The notes: generated by a model from the sequence alone, not told the origin. A stretch of 64,000 nt of DNA from Aquabacterium soli (GCF_003933735.1 NZ_RSED01000002.1:124001-188000), one strand, 5' to 3'; counted from the first letter of the stretch, positions 1-9,067 are shown. Numbers and translations are program-made.

Positions 1-92
1 TGAGCCTCAGCAAGGCTTGCCCCTTAAATTCAGGCGCAAGCCCCTGTGCGTGCCACAATCCGGCCCGTTCTAGCACCCACCTTGGAGACCTC
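1..92. other. Upstream region of fabI
   Basis: No gene is visible in this leading stretch. A 7-bp inverted repeat (GGCTTGC at 14-20, GCAAGCC at 36-42) could be the end of an upstream transcript, but no T-run follows it. A GGAG ribosome binding site sits just before the fabI ATG at 93. Confidence 0.4.
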
Positions 93-881
93 ATGGGATT
101 TCTCGCCGGCAAACGACTGCTGATCACTGGACTGCTGTCCAACCGCTCCATCGCCTATGGCATTGCCAAGGCCTGCAAGCGCGAAGGGGCCGAACTGGCC
201 TTCAGCTACGTGGGCGAGCGTTTCAAGGACCGGATCACGGATTTCGCCAAGGAGTTCGACTCCACCCTGATCTTCGACTGCGACGTGGGCAGCGACGAGC
301 AGATCGCCCAGATGTTCGCCGACCTGGGCCAGGCCTGGCCCAAATTCGATGGTTTCGTGCACTCGATCGGTTTCGCTCCGCGCGAAGCCATCGCCGGTGA
401 TTTCCTGGAAGGCCTGTCGCGCGAAGGTTTTCGCATCGCGCACGACATCTCCAGCTACAGCTTCCCTGCACTGGCCAAGGCCGCCCTGCCCTACCTGAAC
501 GACAAGGCCGCCCTGCTGGCCCTGACCTACCTGGGCGCCGAACGGATCGTGCCGGCCTACAACACCATGGGCCTGGCCAAGGCCTCGCTGGAAGCCAGCG
601 TGCGTTATACGGCCGCCAGCCTGGGCCCCAAGGGCATCCGGGCCAACGGCATCTCGGCCGGCCCCATCAAGACGTTGGCCGCGTCGGGCATCAAGGGCTT
701 CAGCAAGATCCTGGATGTGGTCGAACAGAACGCCCCGCTGCGCCGCAACGTCACCATCGACGACGTGGGCAATGTGGCCGCCTTCATGTTGTCGGACCTG
801 GCCGCGGGCGTGACCGCCGAGATCACCTATGTGGATGGCGGCTTCAGCCATGTGATGGGCGGGCTGGGCGACCTGGCCTGA
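93..881 (+). CDS. fabI: Enoyl-[acyl-carrier-protein] reductase [NADH] FabI
   Basis: FabI carries out the last reduction of each fatty acid elongation round, turning trans-2-enoyl-ACP into acyl-ACP with NADH in the cytoplasm. The 262-aa protein has the usual family length. It opens with the divergent SDR nucleotide-binding motif [11 protein letters not shown] (residues 13-23). The catalytic residues fall at the same numbers as in E. coli FabI: Tyr146, Tyr156 and Lys163 (in AYNTMGLAK). The C-terminus carries YVDGGFS, typical of the family. The start at 93 follows a GGAG site. The next gene is convergent, so fabI is probably monocistronic or the last gene of an operon that begins outside the window. 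Confidence 0.97.
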   Translation: MGFLAGKRLLITGLLSNRSIAYGIAKACKREGAELAFSYVGERFKDRITDFAKEFDSTLIFDCDVGSDEQIAQMFADLGQAWPKFDGFVHSIGFAPREAIAGDFLEGLSREGFRIAHDISSYSFPALAKAALPYLNDKAALLALTYLGAERIVPAYNTMGLAKASLEASVRYTAASLGPKGIRANGISAGPIKTLAASGIKGFSKILDVVEQNAPLRRNVTIDDVGNVAAFMLSDLAAGVTAEITYVDGGFSHVMGGLGDLA

Positions 882-924
882 CCGGGCTTGTGGGACGTGA
901 GCGGGCGCCCCGCCACCTGCGCGC

Positions 925-1878
925 TCAATGCAGATCGAGGATGTCGATCACGGGCGGCACCAGCCAGCGCAAGGGCACCCTGCTTTCGCCCATGCCGGAG
1001 GTGACATACACCGGCACGGGCGCCCAGGCGTGCAGCCCGCGGTCGAAACCGTGCTCGCTGTTGATGACCTTCTTGTAGAACCCCGGCAGGCGGGTCTGGC
1101 CCCCGTGCGTGTGCCCCGCCAGCACCAGGCTGGCCATGCCCGGCTTGAGCTGCATGGCCGAATCCGGGTTGTGCATCAGGACCACGATGGGTTTGCCTCG
1201 CGGTGCAGCCTGCACGGGCGCCATGCCGTCCTTGCCGGCCCAGCGGTCACCCATGCCCACCAGGGTGAAGCTGCCCAGATCGGCGTGGGTGTATTCGACC
1301 GGCGTCACACCCAGCGATTCAAGTGTGTGATGCAGCACGTGGTCCAGGCGCGGGCCCGGGCGCTCTTCGTCGTGGTTGCCCGGCACCGAATAGGCAGGCA
1401 TGGTCAAGCGCTTGAGTGGCGCCAACAAGGTCGCCAGATCCCGGTCCGGATCGTAGGTCAGGTCACCGGCGATCAGCACGGCATCGGGCTTGAGCTCATT
1501 GAGCCGGTCGACCACCCGATCCAGGTAGGCGGGTGACTTGTACAGGCCCAGGTGCAGATCAGAGATCAATGCCACGCGGGCAGGCACGCCGATGGGGATG
1601 GCCGTCTCTTGCACGGTGATGCGGTAACGCTCGATGAAGCGCGCATCGATGAAGACCAACACCACGGGCAGCAGCGCCAGCGCGAGTGCACGCCGCGCAA
1701 CGGACCACCGTGCCCAGTGCCTTATCAGCCGCCAGACTTGCCGTCCCAGCAAGGGCCAACTCAGCCAGCTGCACCACACGAACGCAAGTTTCAGATACCA
1801 GGACAGGGACGCGGGCTCATAGGCCGGAACGGGCAGCAACATGGGTAACAGAGTGGCTGTGCGTGTCGGAGTTCCCAT
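925..1878 (-). CDS. Membrane-anchored metallophosphoesterase (YkuE/YaeI-like)
   Basis: A calcineurin-like metallophosphoesterase of about 317 aa. The binuclear metal site is complete: ISDLHLG (DxH), AGDLTYD (GD), PGNHDEE (GNH[DE]), MHNPD and GHTHGGQ. Hydrophobic segments in the first 90 residues suggest an N-terminal membrane anchor, as in YkuE/YaeI-type enzymes that act near the membrane on nucleotide or lipid phosphates. The substrate cannot be read from the sequence. The start is uncertain: ATG at 1914, 1878 and 1842 are all in frame and none has a clear ribosome binding site; 1878 is chosen to leave space for the divergent neighbour. It faces fabI tail to tail. Confidence 0.88.
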   Translation of the reverse strand: MGTPTRTATLLPMLLPVPAYEPASLSWYLKLAFVWCSWLSWPLLGRQVWRLIRHWARWSVARRALALALLPVVLVFIDARFIERYRITVQETAIPIGVPARVALISDLHLGLYKSPAYLDRVVDRLNELKPDAVLIAGDLTYDPDRDLATLLAPLKRLTMPAYSVPGNHDEERPGPRLDHVLHHTLESLGVTPVEYTHADLGSFTLVGMGDRWAGKDGMAPVQAAPRGKPIVVLMHNPDSAMQLKPGMASLVLAGHTHGGQTRLPGFYKKVINSEHGFDRGLHAWAPVPVYVTSGMGESRVPLRWLVPPVIDILDLH

Positions 1879-1932
1879 GGCTCGAACAGGCTCTTGATCA
1901 GGCGCCTTGCCCAATCACGCCCAAGGGGCAAA

Positions 1933-2628
1933 ATGGATCTCATGGTTGCCCCCGCCTCGTCATCACTGGCCACGCGCCTGCCATTGTTTCCGCTGCAGAC
2001 CGTGCTGTTTCCGGGCGGGCGCCTGCCACTGCGGGTCTTCGAGGTGCGCTACCTGGACATGATCAGCCGCTGCCATGAAGCAGGTACCCCGTTCGGCGTG
2101 GTGTGCCTCACGCGCGGCGGTGAGGTGCGGGTGCCCCGGCGGCCTGCGGGCGGCCATGCGTCCGCGGGCCCCGCCTATGCCCCCGAGGCATTCCACATGG
2201 TGGGCACCTTGGCCACCATCGATGAGCTGGACCGCACCCAACAGGGCCTGATGATGGTGCGCTGCACCGGCACCCAGCGCTTCAAGCTGCGCACCAGCGA
2301 GCAACTGCGCCACGGCTTGTGGATGGGCGAGGCAGAGTTGCTGCCCGACGACCCCGTCGTGACCGTGCCCAACGACCTGCTGCCAGCCATGCAGGCGCTG
2401 CAGCACCTGGTGCAGAACCTGTCGATGCGACCGGAAGGGCTGGGCGACCTGCCCCTGCAGGAGCCCTACCTGTGGGACGACTGCGGCTGGCTGTCCAACC
2501 GATGGTGCGAGCTGTTGCCAGTGTCCGCCGAGATCAAGCAGCGCTGCATGACACTGGACAACCCCTTGCTGCGCCTGGAACTGGTCAACGACATGTTGGA
2601 ACGCCTGGGCATCCGGGTGCCGGGCTGA
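1933..2628 (+). CDS. LON peptidase substrate-binding domain protein
   Basis: A 231-aa protein that is a stand-alone Lon N-terminal (substrate-binding, LonN/PUA-like) domain. The opening LPLFPLQTVLFPGGRLPLRVFEVRYLDM is the family signature (given here as adjoining pieces LPLFPLQTVLFPGG and LPLRVFEVRYLDM), followed by the FGVVCLTRGGEV strand. No AAA+ or Ser-Lys protease domain follows, so it is not a protease. Such proteins may select or hand over substrates, but their role is unproven. An upstream in-frame start at 1894 exists; 1933 (MDLMVAP) fits the family N-terminus better. Its stop lies 3 bp from the stop of the convergent antiporter gene. Confidence 0.88.
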   Translation: MDLMVAPASSSLATRLPLFPLQTVLFPGGRLPLRVFEVRYLDMISRCHEAGTPFGVVCLTRGGEVRVPRRPAGGHASAGPAYAPEAFHMVGTLATIDELDRTQQGLMMVRCTGTQRFKLRTSEQLRHGLWMGEAELLPDDPVVTVPNDLLPAMQALQHLVQNLSMRPEGLGDLPLQEPYLWDDCGWLSNRWCELLPVSAEIKQRCMTLDNPLLRLELVNDMLERLGIRVPG

Positions 2629-2631
2629 ACC

Positions 2632-4488
2632 TCAAGCGGCGGGTGGGGTTGGATCGCCGGGCTTGTCGGCATCGGCATCCCAGTTGTGGCGGCGCTGCTC
2701 CTGTCGGGCCTGCGCGCGCTCCTGCGCAAACAGCTCTTCCAACTGCTGGCGGCCCTGCTTGGCCATGGACATCAGCATGCTTTCGTCCTTGTGATGGGGC
2801 CACATGCGCTCGAGCTGAGACACGGAATGCCGGCGAAAGCGCACCGCCAGCTGGCGCGCCTGGTGGGGATGCCAGCCCAGCAGCTCCAGCACGCTGCGGC
2901 CGCTCATCAAGGCCGCGTCCAGCGTCTCGCGTTCGACCAGCGTCACGCCACGGTCGCGCAGCGCGTACCAGTGCTGCACGTTGCGGGCGCGCGCCACGAT
3001 GCTCAAGCCAGGGAAGTGCTCGCGTGCGATGTCCACCAGCTTGAGGCTCTGCTCCACATCGTCGATGGCCACCACCATCACCTTGGCCGACGCCGCACCG
3101 GCGATGCGCAACAGGTCCAGCCGCGTGGCATCGCCGTAGTGCACCCGGAAGCCGAAGCGACGCAACGCGACCACCTGCTCGGCATCGTGGTCCAGCACGG
3201 TGGCTTTGATCCCGTTGGCGTAGAGCAGGCGGCCTACCACCTGGCCGTAGCGCCCGAAGCCGGCGATGATGATGGGCGCCTCCTGCGCTTCAGACAGCGC
3301 ATGCTGGGCGGCCTGGGCATCGCCACCCGCCGCTTCCAGCCGGGGCCCCCACCGATCGACCAGCACCAGCAGCAAGGGCGTGACCAGCATCGACAAGGCC
3401 ACGGTGCCGATCAGGATGGAGGTGATGGCCGGGCTGAGCAATTGCTCACCGGCCGCCTGCTGGAACACCACGAAGGCGAACTCACCCCCCTGGGCCAGCA
3501 GCAAGGTGAACACCGGGCGCTCGCCTGCGGGCACGCCCACCGAGCGGCCCAGCAACCAGATCACCAGGGCCTTGACCGCCAGGAAACCGGCCAGCAGCGC
3601 GGCCACCCAGCTGGCCTGCGCCCACAAGGCCTGGAAGTCGATGGACATGCCGACCGCCATGAAGAACAGGCCCAGCAGCAAGCCCTTGAAGGGCTCGACA
3701 TCGGTTTCGAGCTCGCGCTTGTATTCGCTTTCGGCCAGCAGCACACCGCCCAGGAAGGCGCCCAGCGCCATCGACAGGCCCACGGCCTGCATCAGGCTGG
3801 CCACACCCACCACCAGCGCCAGGGCAGCCGCGGTGAAGATCTCGGTGGACTGGCTGCGGGCCACCCAGCGCAGCGCATGGCGCAGCAGCAGGCGCCCCAG
3901 CACCACGATGCCCAGGATGACGCTCACGGCCTTGAGCGCCTCCAGCCAGGGGTTGCCCGCGGCTGCGGCATGGGTGCCCAGCAAGGGGATCAGCGCCAGG
4001 ATGGGGATGGCGGCCACGTCCTGGAAGAGCAGGATGGCAAAGCCCGCCTGGCCGCCCGAGGTGCTCATCAGGTTGCGCTCGTGCATCACCTGCAGGGCCA
4101 CCGCCGTGGACGACAAGGCCAGGCCCAGGCCGGCCACCACCGCCACCGGCCAGGGCACACCGAAGGCCAGTGCCCCACCACCCAGCGCCAGCGCACAGCC
4201 CAGCAGTTGCACGCTGCCCCAGCCGAAGATGGAGCGGCGCAAGCCCCACAGGCGCGGCGGCTCCAGCTCCAGACCGATCAGGAAGAGCATCAACACCACG
4301 CCGAACTCGGCCACGTGCAGGATGGATTCAGGGTCCTTGACCAGACCCAGGCCGAAAGGCCCGATGGCGATGCCCGCGGCCAGGTAGCCGATGATCGAGC
4401 CCAGGCCCAGCTTCTTGGCCAGGGGCACGGCGATGATGGCGGCGGCCAGGTAGACCAGGGCTGCGGCCAGCCAGTTGCTGTGTTCCAT
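2632..4488 (-). CDS. Monovalent cation:proton antiporter-2 (KefB/KefC family)
   Basis: A 618-aa inner-membrane K+/H+ antiporter of the CPA2 family. The N-terminal two thirds is a Na+/H+-exchanger domain with about 12 helices and the KefB/C-type stretch ALSSTAVALQ followed by LLFQDVAAIPILAL. After residue ~400 comes a cytosolic TrkA-N (KTN) domain beginning IIIAGFGRYGQVVGRLLYANG, a Rossmann fold that in KefB/C binds glutathione adducts and nucleotides. The start at 4488 (MEHSNWL) is chosen over the further upstream in-frame start at 4533 because the latter would run into the kefG coding end. It lies 5 bp after the KefG-like gene, as in the kefGB and kefFC pairs, so the two are co-transcribed. 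Its likely role is electrophile-triggered K+ efflux and cytoplasmic acidification. Confidence 0.92.
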   Translation of the reverse strand: MEHSNWLAAALVYLAAAIIAVPLAKKLGLGSIIGYLAAGIAIGPFGLGLVKDPESILHVAEFGVVLMLFLIGLELEPPRLWGLRRSIFGWGSVQLLGCALALGGGALAFGVPWPVAVVAGLGLALSSTAVALQVMHERNLMSTSGGQAGFAILLFQDVAAIPILALIPLLGTHAAAAGNPWLEALKAVSVILGIVVLGRLLLRHALRWVARSQSTEIFTAAALALVVGVASLMQAVGLSMALGAFLGGVLLAESEYKRELETDVEPFKGLLLGLFFMAVGMSIDFQALWAQASWVAALLAGFLAVKALVIWLLGRSVGVPAGERPVFTLLLAQGGEFAFVVFQQAAGEQLLSPAITSILIGTVALSMLVTPLLLVLVDRWGPRLEAAGGDAQAAQHALSEAQEAPIIIAGFGRYGQVVGRLLYANGIKATVLDHDAEQVVALRRFGFRVHYGDATRLDLLRIAGAASAKVMVVAIDDVEQSLKLVDIAREHFPGLSIVARARNVQHWYALRDRGVTLVERETLDAALMSGRSVLELLGWHPHQARQLAVRFRRHSVSQLERMWPHHKDESMLMSMAKQGRQQLEELFAQERAQARQEQRRHNWDADADKPGDPTPPAA

Positions 4489-4493
4489 GGTGC

Positions 4494-5111
4494 TCAGGCT
4501 TCCTGCGGACGGTCGGTGGCCGGAACCCGGCATTCAGGGCAATCGCCCATCTCGTCGATCTCGGGCCAGGCAGGGTAGCTGCCCAGGCGTTGCCGGTACA
4601 CACCGACATGGTCGGCCACCTCGGCCGCACTGGCGGCATGGGCGGCGTGCAGCACCAGCGGCGGCAGGAAGCGCAGCCCGCACAGGGCCGCCGTCTGCTC
4701 ATAGGGCGGCAGGAAGGCATCGAAGAAATGCCGGTTGTAGCCCTGCGGATGGTAGGCCGAGGCAGGCCCGCCTGTGGAGAGCACCAGCCACAGATCCTTG
4801 CCGCGCAAGGCGTCACCCCCATGACCGTAGGCCCAGCCCAGGGTGAGCACCTCGTCCAGCCACAGCTTCATCAGCGGCGGCATGCTGTACCAGTGCAGGG
4901 GATGCTGCCAGACGATCAGGTCGGCCTGGGCGACCAGCGCCTGCTCGGCCTGCACATCCATGGCCAGATCCGGGTACAGGGCGTAGAGGTCGCGCACTTG
5001 CACGTTGGGCAGATCAGCCCCTGAGGCGGCCTGCATCAGCTGGCGGTTCACACGGGAATGGCGGAGATCGGGGTGGGCGACCAGGACCAGGATGTTGGGC
5101 GCGTCGGGCAT
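4494..5111 (-). CDS. kefG: NAD(P)H oxidoreductase, KefG/KefF-like ancillary flavoprotein
   Basis: A 205-aa flavodoxin-fold quinone oxidoreductase. Recognised by ILVLVAHPDLRHSRVNRQL at the N-terminus (FMN phosphate site), DLIVWQHPLHWYSMPPLMK in the middle and LWLVLSTGGPASAYHP, all hallmarks of the KefF/KefG/MdaB group. KefG and KefF bind the KefB/KefC antiporter and are needed for full activity; the antiporter gene starts 5 bp downstream. ATG 5111 (MPDAPN) is the start; upstream residues in the same frame are a shadow of the HxlR gene. The C-terminus has a CPEC motif that is unusual and might bind metal or form a disulfide. Confidence 0.88.
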   Translation of the reverse strand: MPDAPNILVLVAHPDLRHSRVNRQLMQAASGADLPNVQVRDLYALYPDLAMDVQAEQALVAQADLIVWQHPLHWYSMPPLMKLWLDEVLTLGWAYGHGGDALRGKDLWLVLSTGGPASAYHPQGYNRHFFDAFLPPYEQTAALCGLRFLPPLVLHAAHAASAAEVADHVGVYRQRLGSYPAWPEIDEMGDCPECRVPATDRPQEA

Positions 5112-5191
5112 GGGAAGGCGGCGGTAAGGCGAAGGCGCGGCAGGCATATGGGGAAGGACTGTAACCACAAGCGAGGCGACGTGCTTCGCCC

Positions 5192-5554
5192 TCAGCCGGC
5201 CTGAAGCTCGGCCGCGTGCGCTTGCATCCAGTGCGCCAGGCCGGCCAGCGGCTCGCGCAGCGTCTTGCCCAGTGCCGTGGCCTGGTACTCGACCCGGGGC
5301 GGCACTTCGGCAAACACCTGGCGCCGCACCAGGCCCCGCTGCTCGAACGCACGCAACTGCCGCGTGAGCTCCTTCTGGGTGATGGGCGCCACGGCGCGTT
5401 GCAGTTCGCTGAAGCGCACCGGCTTGTCGATCAGGATCAGGCGGTACAGGATGGGGATGGCCCACTTGCCCGAGACCAGGTCGACAAAGCGGACCATGGG
5501 ACAGCGGTCAGCCACGGTGTTCTGCACGGCAGGCATGGTGTCCATGAACTCCAT
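5192..5554 (-). CDS. HxlR-family winged-helix transcriptional regulator
   Basis: A 120-aa HxlR/DUF24 regulator with the family signature GKWAIPILYRL, followed by the recognition helix region RFSELQRAV and ITQKELTRQLRAFEQRGLV and the wing RVEYQATALGKTL. One cysteine (residue 18, in DRCPM) precedes the DNA-binding domain. In many HxlR proteins such an N-terminal Cys senses aldehydes, quinones or hypochlorite. It is divergent from the SDR gene, with a perfect inverted repeat between them, and sits 80 bp upstream of kefG in the same direction. A role in electrophile response is inferred from both neighbours. Confidence 0.9.
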   Translation of the reverse strand: MEFMDTMPAVQNTVADRCPMVRFVDLVSGKWAIPILYRLILIDKPVRFSELQRAVAPITQKELTRQLRAFEQRGLVRRQVFAEVPPRVEYQATALGKTLREPLAGLAHWMQAHAAELQAG

Positions 5555-5556
5555 AA

Positions 5557-5589
5557 GTATCCAATCGGTGCCTACTATACTTTGGATAC
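5557..5589. promoter_or_regulatory. Inverted-repeat operator between hxlR and SDR genes
   Basis: GTATCCAA (5557-5564) is the exact reverse complement of TTGGATAC (5582-5589), with 17 bp between. The spacer holds overlapping -10-like hexamers in both directions: TATACT at 5576-5581 on the plus strand and TATAGT (5579-5574) on the minus strand. For hxlR a TTGTTC -35 at 5603-5598 lies 18 bp upstream of its -10. HxlR-family operators commonly contain GTA(T/C)-type arms, so this is the probable site for autoregulation and control of the SDR gene. Confidence 0.72.
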
Positions 5590-5636
5590 CAATGGATGAA
5601 CAATGGGCCTTCGTCGATCACTGACAGGAGGCCGGC

Positions 5637-6386
5637 ATGGCATCAAGACTTCAGGACAAGCACACCCTCATCACGGGCGGAACCAGCGGCATCGGCCTGG
5701 TCACGGCCCAGCGCTTTCTGGCCGAAGGCGCCAAGGTGGCCATCACCGGACGCAGCGCCAGCGCGCTGGAAGCCGCCGGGCGGGAACTGGGCGGCCAAGC
5801 CCTCTTGATCCGCAGCGATGCAGGGCAGTTGGCCGACCGCGCGCTGGCCGATCAGTTGCGGCAGCATTGGGCGCGCCTGGACGCGGTGTTTGTCAATGCC
5901 GGCGACGTGACCCACCGCTCCGTGGAGGATTGGGACGAGAGCACCTACGACCGCCTGATGGGCACCAACCTGAAAGGCCCCTTCTTCCTGCTGCAGGCCC
6001 TGCTGCCCCTGCTGGCCAACCCTTCGTCGGTGATCCTGTGCGGCTCGGTGAGCGCGCACATCGGCCTGCCGCAAAGCAGCGTGTATGCGGCCAGCAAGGC
6101 CGGCCTGCTGTCGCTGGCACGCACACTGTCGGGCGAATGGGCCGGGCGCGGCATCCGCGTCAATGGCCTGAGCCCGGGCCCCACGGCCACCTCGGCGCTG
6201 GGCAAACTGGGCCTGTCGGGTGATGATGAAGCGGCACTGAAGGCGCAGATCCGTGCGCTGGTACCCATCGGGCGCATGGGCACTCCGCTGGAGCAGGCCC
6301 AGGCGGCCGTGTTCCTGGCCTCGGACGAATCCAGCTTCGTGGTGGGTACGGAGCTGCAGGTCGATGGCGGCGTGGGCAACCTCTGA
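5637..6386 (+). CDS. SDR-family oxidoreductase
   Basis: A 249-aa classical short-chain dehydrogenase/reductase. The cofactor motif TGGTSGIGL is near residue 14, a positively charged ITGRSAS follows beta-2 (suggesting NADPH), the catalytic Ser is in LCGSVSAHIG, and Tyr/Lys in SSVYAASKAGL. The typical RVNGLSPGPTATSAL follows. The substrate is unknown. Proteins of this kind beside HxlR regulators often reduce quinones or carbonyls (YtfG/YwnB-like contexts). It is divergent from hxlR and convergent with the LysR gene 12 bp downstream. Confidence 0.9.
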   Translation: MASRLQDKHTLITGGTSGIGLVTAQRFLAEGAKVAITGRSASALEAAGRELGGQALLIRSDAGQLADRALADQLRQHWARLDAVFVNAGDVTHRSVEDWDESTYDRLMGTNLKGPFFLLQALLPLLANPSSVILCGSVSAHIGLPQSSVYAASKAGLLSLARTLSGEWAGRGIRVNGLSPGPTATSALGKLGLSGDDEAALKAQIRALVPIGRMGTPLEQAQAAVFLASDESSFVVGTELQVDGGVGNL

Positions 6387-6398
6387 GCACCGCGCCGG

Positions 6399-7283
6399 TC
6401 ACCCCTCGTCCAGCGCCATGAAGTTGCCGACCACGGCCCGGGTATCGTCCTGCCTGGCGACCAGGGCCAGGCGCGCGCGCGGGCCTGGTCCGTCGATGTC
6501 CGCATAGCGCACGCCGCGCACCGCCACCTGCGCAATGGAAGCGGGCACGATGGAGACCCCCAGCTCCGCCGCCACCAGGTTGACCACCGACGAGATCTGC
6601 GGGGCCTCCTGGCTGAGCTGCGGCTCGAAGCCCGCTTCGCGGCAGGCGGTCAGCACGGCGTCATACAGGCTCAGGCCCACCGCACGCGGGAACAGCACGA
6701 AGGGCTCTGACGCCAGGGCCGAGAGCCGCAGGCGCCGGCGCCGCGCCAGTGGGTGGCTGACCGGCAGCACCACCTTCATGGTCTCGTCGCCAAAGCGCCG
6801 CAGGCGCAGGCCATCCAACCCCGAGGGGCCTGGGCGGATGAAGGCGGCATCCAGCGCCTGCTGGGCCAGGCCTTCGACCAGGCGGGTGGTGTTGGCCTCT
6901 TCCAGCGTGAGGCGCACGTGCGGCCAGGCCCGGCGGTAGTTGCGGATCATGTTGGCCACCACCGGGTTGAAGGCGGCCGAGCCGGTGAAGCCGACCCGCA
7001 ACTGCCCTGTCTCGCCACGGGAAGCGCGCAACGCCGCGGCGCGCGCGTGCTCCAGCCCGCTCATCAGCGGGCGGGCCTCGGCCTGGAAGGCCAGGCCGGC
7101 CTCTGTGAGCACCATGCCCTGCGGCGTGCGCAGGAACAGCGCCGCCCCGACATCGCGCTCGAGCTCCTTGATCTGCTGGCTCAGTGGCGGCTGGCTGATG
7201 CCCAGCCTGGCGGCAGCCCGGGTGACGTTCAACTCTTCCGCCACCGCCAGGAAATAGCGCAGGTGCCTCAACTCGATGGCCAT
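6399..7283 (-). CDS. LysR-family transcriptional regulator
   Basis: A 294-aa LysR regulator. The N-terminal winged helix is clear (IELRHLRYFLAVAEE, AAARLGISQPPLSQQIKELE), followed by a periplasmic-binding-like effector domain from about residue 90. The ATG at 7283 is preferred to an in-frame TTG at 7289. It is divergent from an MFS transporter gene, and its usual target would be that transporter. Confidence 0.93.
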   Translation of the reverse strand: MAIELRHLRYFLAVAEELNVTRAAARLGISQPPLSQQIKELERDVGAALFLRTPQGMVLTEAGLAFQAEARPLMSGLEHARAAALRASRGETGQLRVGFTGSAAFNPVVANMIRNYRRAWPHVRLTLEEANTTRLVEGLAQQALDAAFIRPGPSGLDGLRLRRFGDETMKVVLPVSHPLARRRRLRLSALASEPFVLFPRAVGLSLYDAVLTACREAGFEPQLSQEAPQISSVVNLVAAELGVSIVPASIAQVAVRGVRYADIDGPGPRARLALVARQDDTRAVVGNFMALDEG

Positions 7284-7371
7284 ACTCAAAACATATGAAG
7301 TAGGCCTTTAAAATATATTGGACGGATGGCAAGGTCAAGCCGATACTGGCGGCCTGAAAGAGGTTGTGACG
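7284..7371. promoter_or_regulatory. Divergent promoter region lysR / MFS
   Basis: An 88-bp AT-rich gap, unlike its surroundings. It holds a CATATG palindrome at 7292-7297 and a TAAAATAT stretch near 7308-7316 that could serve as a -10 element. No clear T-N11-A LysR box could be fixed by eye. Confidence 0.4.
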
Positions 7372-8628
7372 ATGTCTGCGAGCAAGCCATCCCCCTCCGG
7401 CTGGGCTTTGCCGGGCTCCCGCACCTACTGGCGCATCAACATCGCGCTGTTCCTGGCGGGGTTTTCCACGTTCTCATTGCTGTACTGCGTGCAGCCCCTG
7501 CTGCCGCAGTTCGCGCAGCAGTTCCACGTGAGCCCGGCCGCCAGTTCGCTGACGTTGTCGCTGTCCACCGGCTGCCTGGCCGTGGCCATCCTGTGTGCCG
7601 GCGCCCTGGCCGAAGGGCGGGACCGCCGGCTGGTGATGTTCGGCTCGATGACCCTGGCCGCCCTGTGCAACCTGGCCGCAGCCCTGCTGCCCGACTGGCA
7701 TGGGCTGCTGCTGGCACGCGCACTGGCCGGCCTGAGCCTGGGCGGCGTGCCCGCCGTGGCCATGGCCTACCTGGCCGAAGAGATCGACCCGCGCGGCCTG
7801 GGCCTGTCCATCGGACTGTACGTGAGCGGCACCGCCTTTGGTGGCATGGCCGGCCGCGTGCTGACCAGCATCATCGCGGATGTGTCGTCGTGGCACATGG
7901 CCATGGGCTCCCTGAGTGTGCTGTGCCTGGTTGCCGCGGCAGGCTTCGCGCTGCTGCTGCCTCCCTCGCGCCACGCCGTCAGGCGCCAGGGCTTGCCCTT
8001 GGCAGAGCACCTGCGCATCTGGCAAAGGCAACTGCGTGATCCGCACCTGCCCTTGCTGTTCGCGACCGGATTCCTGTGCATGGGCGTGTTCGTCACGGTC
8101 TACAACTATGCGGGCTTTCGCCTGATGGCCCCGCCCTTTGACCTCAGCCCCACGCAGATCGGGTTGATCTTCTGCGCCTATGTGTTCGGCATCGCGTCGT
8201 CATCGCTGGCCGGCGGCATGGCGGACCGGTTGGGCCAGGCACCGGTGCTGGTGGCGGGCGTGCTGACCACGGCCGCCGGGGTGCTGCTGAGCCTGCTGCC
8301 CAACCTGGCAGGGGCCATCGGCGGCATCGTGCTGCTGACCATCGGCTTCTTCATGGCCCATTCGGTGGCCAGTGGCTGGGTGGGGCGCATGGCCGGGGCC
8401 CACAAGGGCCATGCGGCCTCGCTGTACCTGCTGGCCTACTACGTGGGCTCCAGCGTGCTGGGCTCGGTGGGCGGCTGGTTCTGGGAGCACGGCGGCTGGG
8501 GCGCTGTGTGCGCCTTCGCGCTGGGCGCCCTGGCCATCATGCTGGCCTGCGCACTGCGGTTGCGTGCGGGCGCGCGCCAAGCCGGCTCGCCTGCCCCAGG
8601 GCAGGCCACAGCGCCGACACAAGCTTGA
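7372..8628 (+). CDS. MFS transporter (YnfM-like)
   Basis: A 418-aa major facilitator superfamily permease with about 12 hydrophobic helices. The first helix region contains YCVQPLLPQFAQQF, and the loop 2-3 motif appears as GALAEGRDRRLVMFGS, close to the YnfM/AraJ group of exporters. The start ATG 7372 (MSASKP) is preferred to an ORF start at 7318 lying in the promoter region. It is probably controlled by the divergent LysR gene. The substrate is unknown; relatives export small organic molecules. A VOC gene follows after 18 bp and may be co-transcribed. Confidence 0.9.
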   Translation: MSASKPSPSGWALPGSRTYWRINIALFLAGFSTFSLLYCVQPLLPQFAQQFHVSPAASSLTLSLSTGCLAVAILCAGALAEGRDRRLVMFGSMTLAALCNLAAALLPDWHGLLLARALAGLSLGGVPAVAMAYLAEEIDPRGLGLSIGLYVSGTAFGGMAGRVLTSIIADVSSWHMAMGSLSVLCLVAAAGFALLLPPSRHAVRRQGLPLAEHLRIWQRQLRDPHLPLLFATGFLCMGVFVTVYNYAGFRLMAPPFDLSPTQIGLIFCAYVFGIASSSLAGGMADRLGQAPVLVAGVLTTAAGVLLSLLPNLAGAIGGIVLLTIGFFMAHSVASGWVGRMAGAHKGHAASLYLLAYYVGSSVLGSVGGWFWEHGGWGAVCAFALGALAIMLACALRLRAGARQAGSPAPGQATAPTQA

Positions 8629-8646
8629 TCCCCAAGGACACGAACC

Positions 8647-9030
8647 ATGCTCATCGACCACCTGGACCATCTGGTACTCACCGTTGCCGACATCCCGCGC
8701 ACCTGCGACTTCTACCAGCGCGTGCTGGGCATGTCGGTGGTGAGCTTCAAGGGCGGGCGCAAGGCCCTGGCGTTCGGGCAGCAGAAGATCAACCTGCACC
8801 AGCAGGGCCAGGAATTCGAGCCCAAGGCACGGCGCCCCACCCCTGGCTCCGCCGACCTGTGCTTCATCGCGGCCACGCCGCTGGACGAGGTGGTGGCCGA
8901 ACTGCAGGCGCTGGGCGTGCCCATTGAGGAAGGCCCCGTCGAGCGCACAGGCGCGACGGGGCCGATCCGGTCGGTCTACGTCCGCGACCCGGACGACAAC
9001 CTGGTCGAGATCTCCAACCTGATCACCTAG
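8647..9030 (+). CDS. VOC family protein (glyoxalase/bleomycin-resistance fold)
   Basis: A 127-aa single vicinal-oxygen-chelate domain protein. It has two beta-alpha-beta-beta-beta units: [28 protein letters not shown] at the start and [14 protein letters not shown] at the end. Candidate metal ligands are the first His (in DHLVL), His57 in NLHQQG, and Glu in VEISN. The family binds divalent metals in dioxygenases, glyoxalases and fosfomycin or bleomycin resistance proteins; the real substrate cannot be deduced. It follows the MFS gene closely in the same direction. Confidence 0.88.
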   Translation: MLIDHLDHLVLTVADIPRTCDFYQRVLGMSVVSFKGGRKALAFGQQKINLHQQGQEFEPKARRPTPGSADLCFIAATPLDEVVAELQALGVPIEEGPVERTGATGPIRSVYVRDPDDNLVEISNLIT

Positions 9031-9067
9031 CCTGGCCAGCATGGGCCCCGTGCGGTGAATGGGTAAC

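Noticed and set aside
2686..4578. A 630-aa plus-strand open frame opposite the K+/H+ antiporter
   Set aside because: Composition is His/Gln/Ala-rich and mirrors the antiporter's third-position GC bias.
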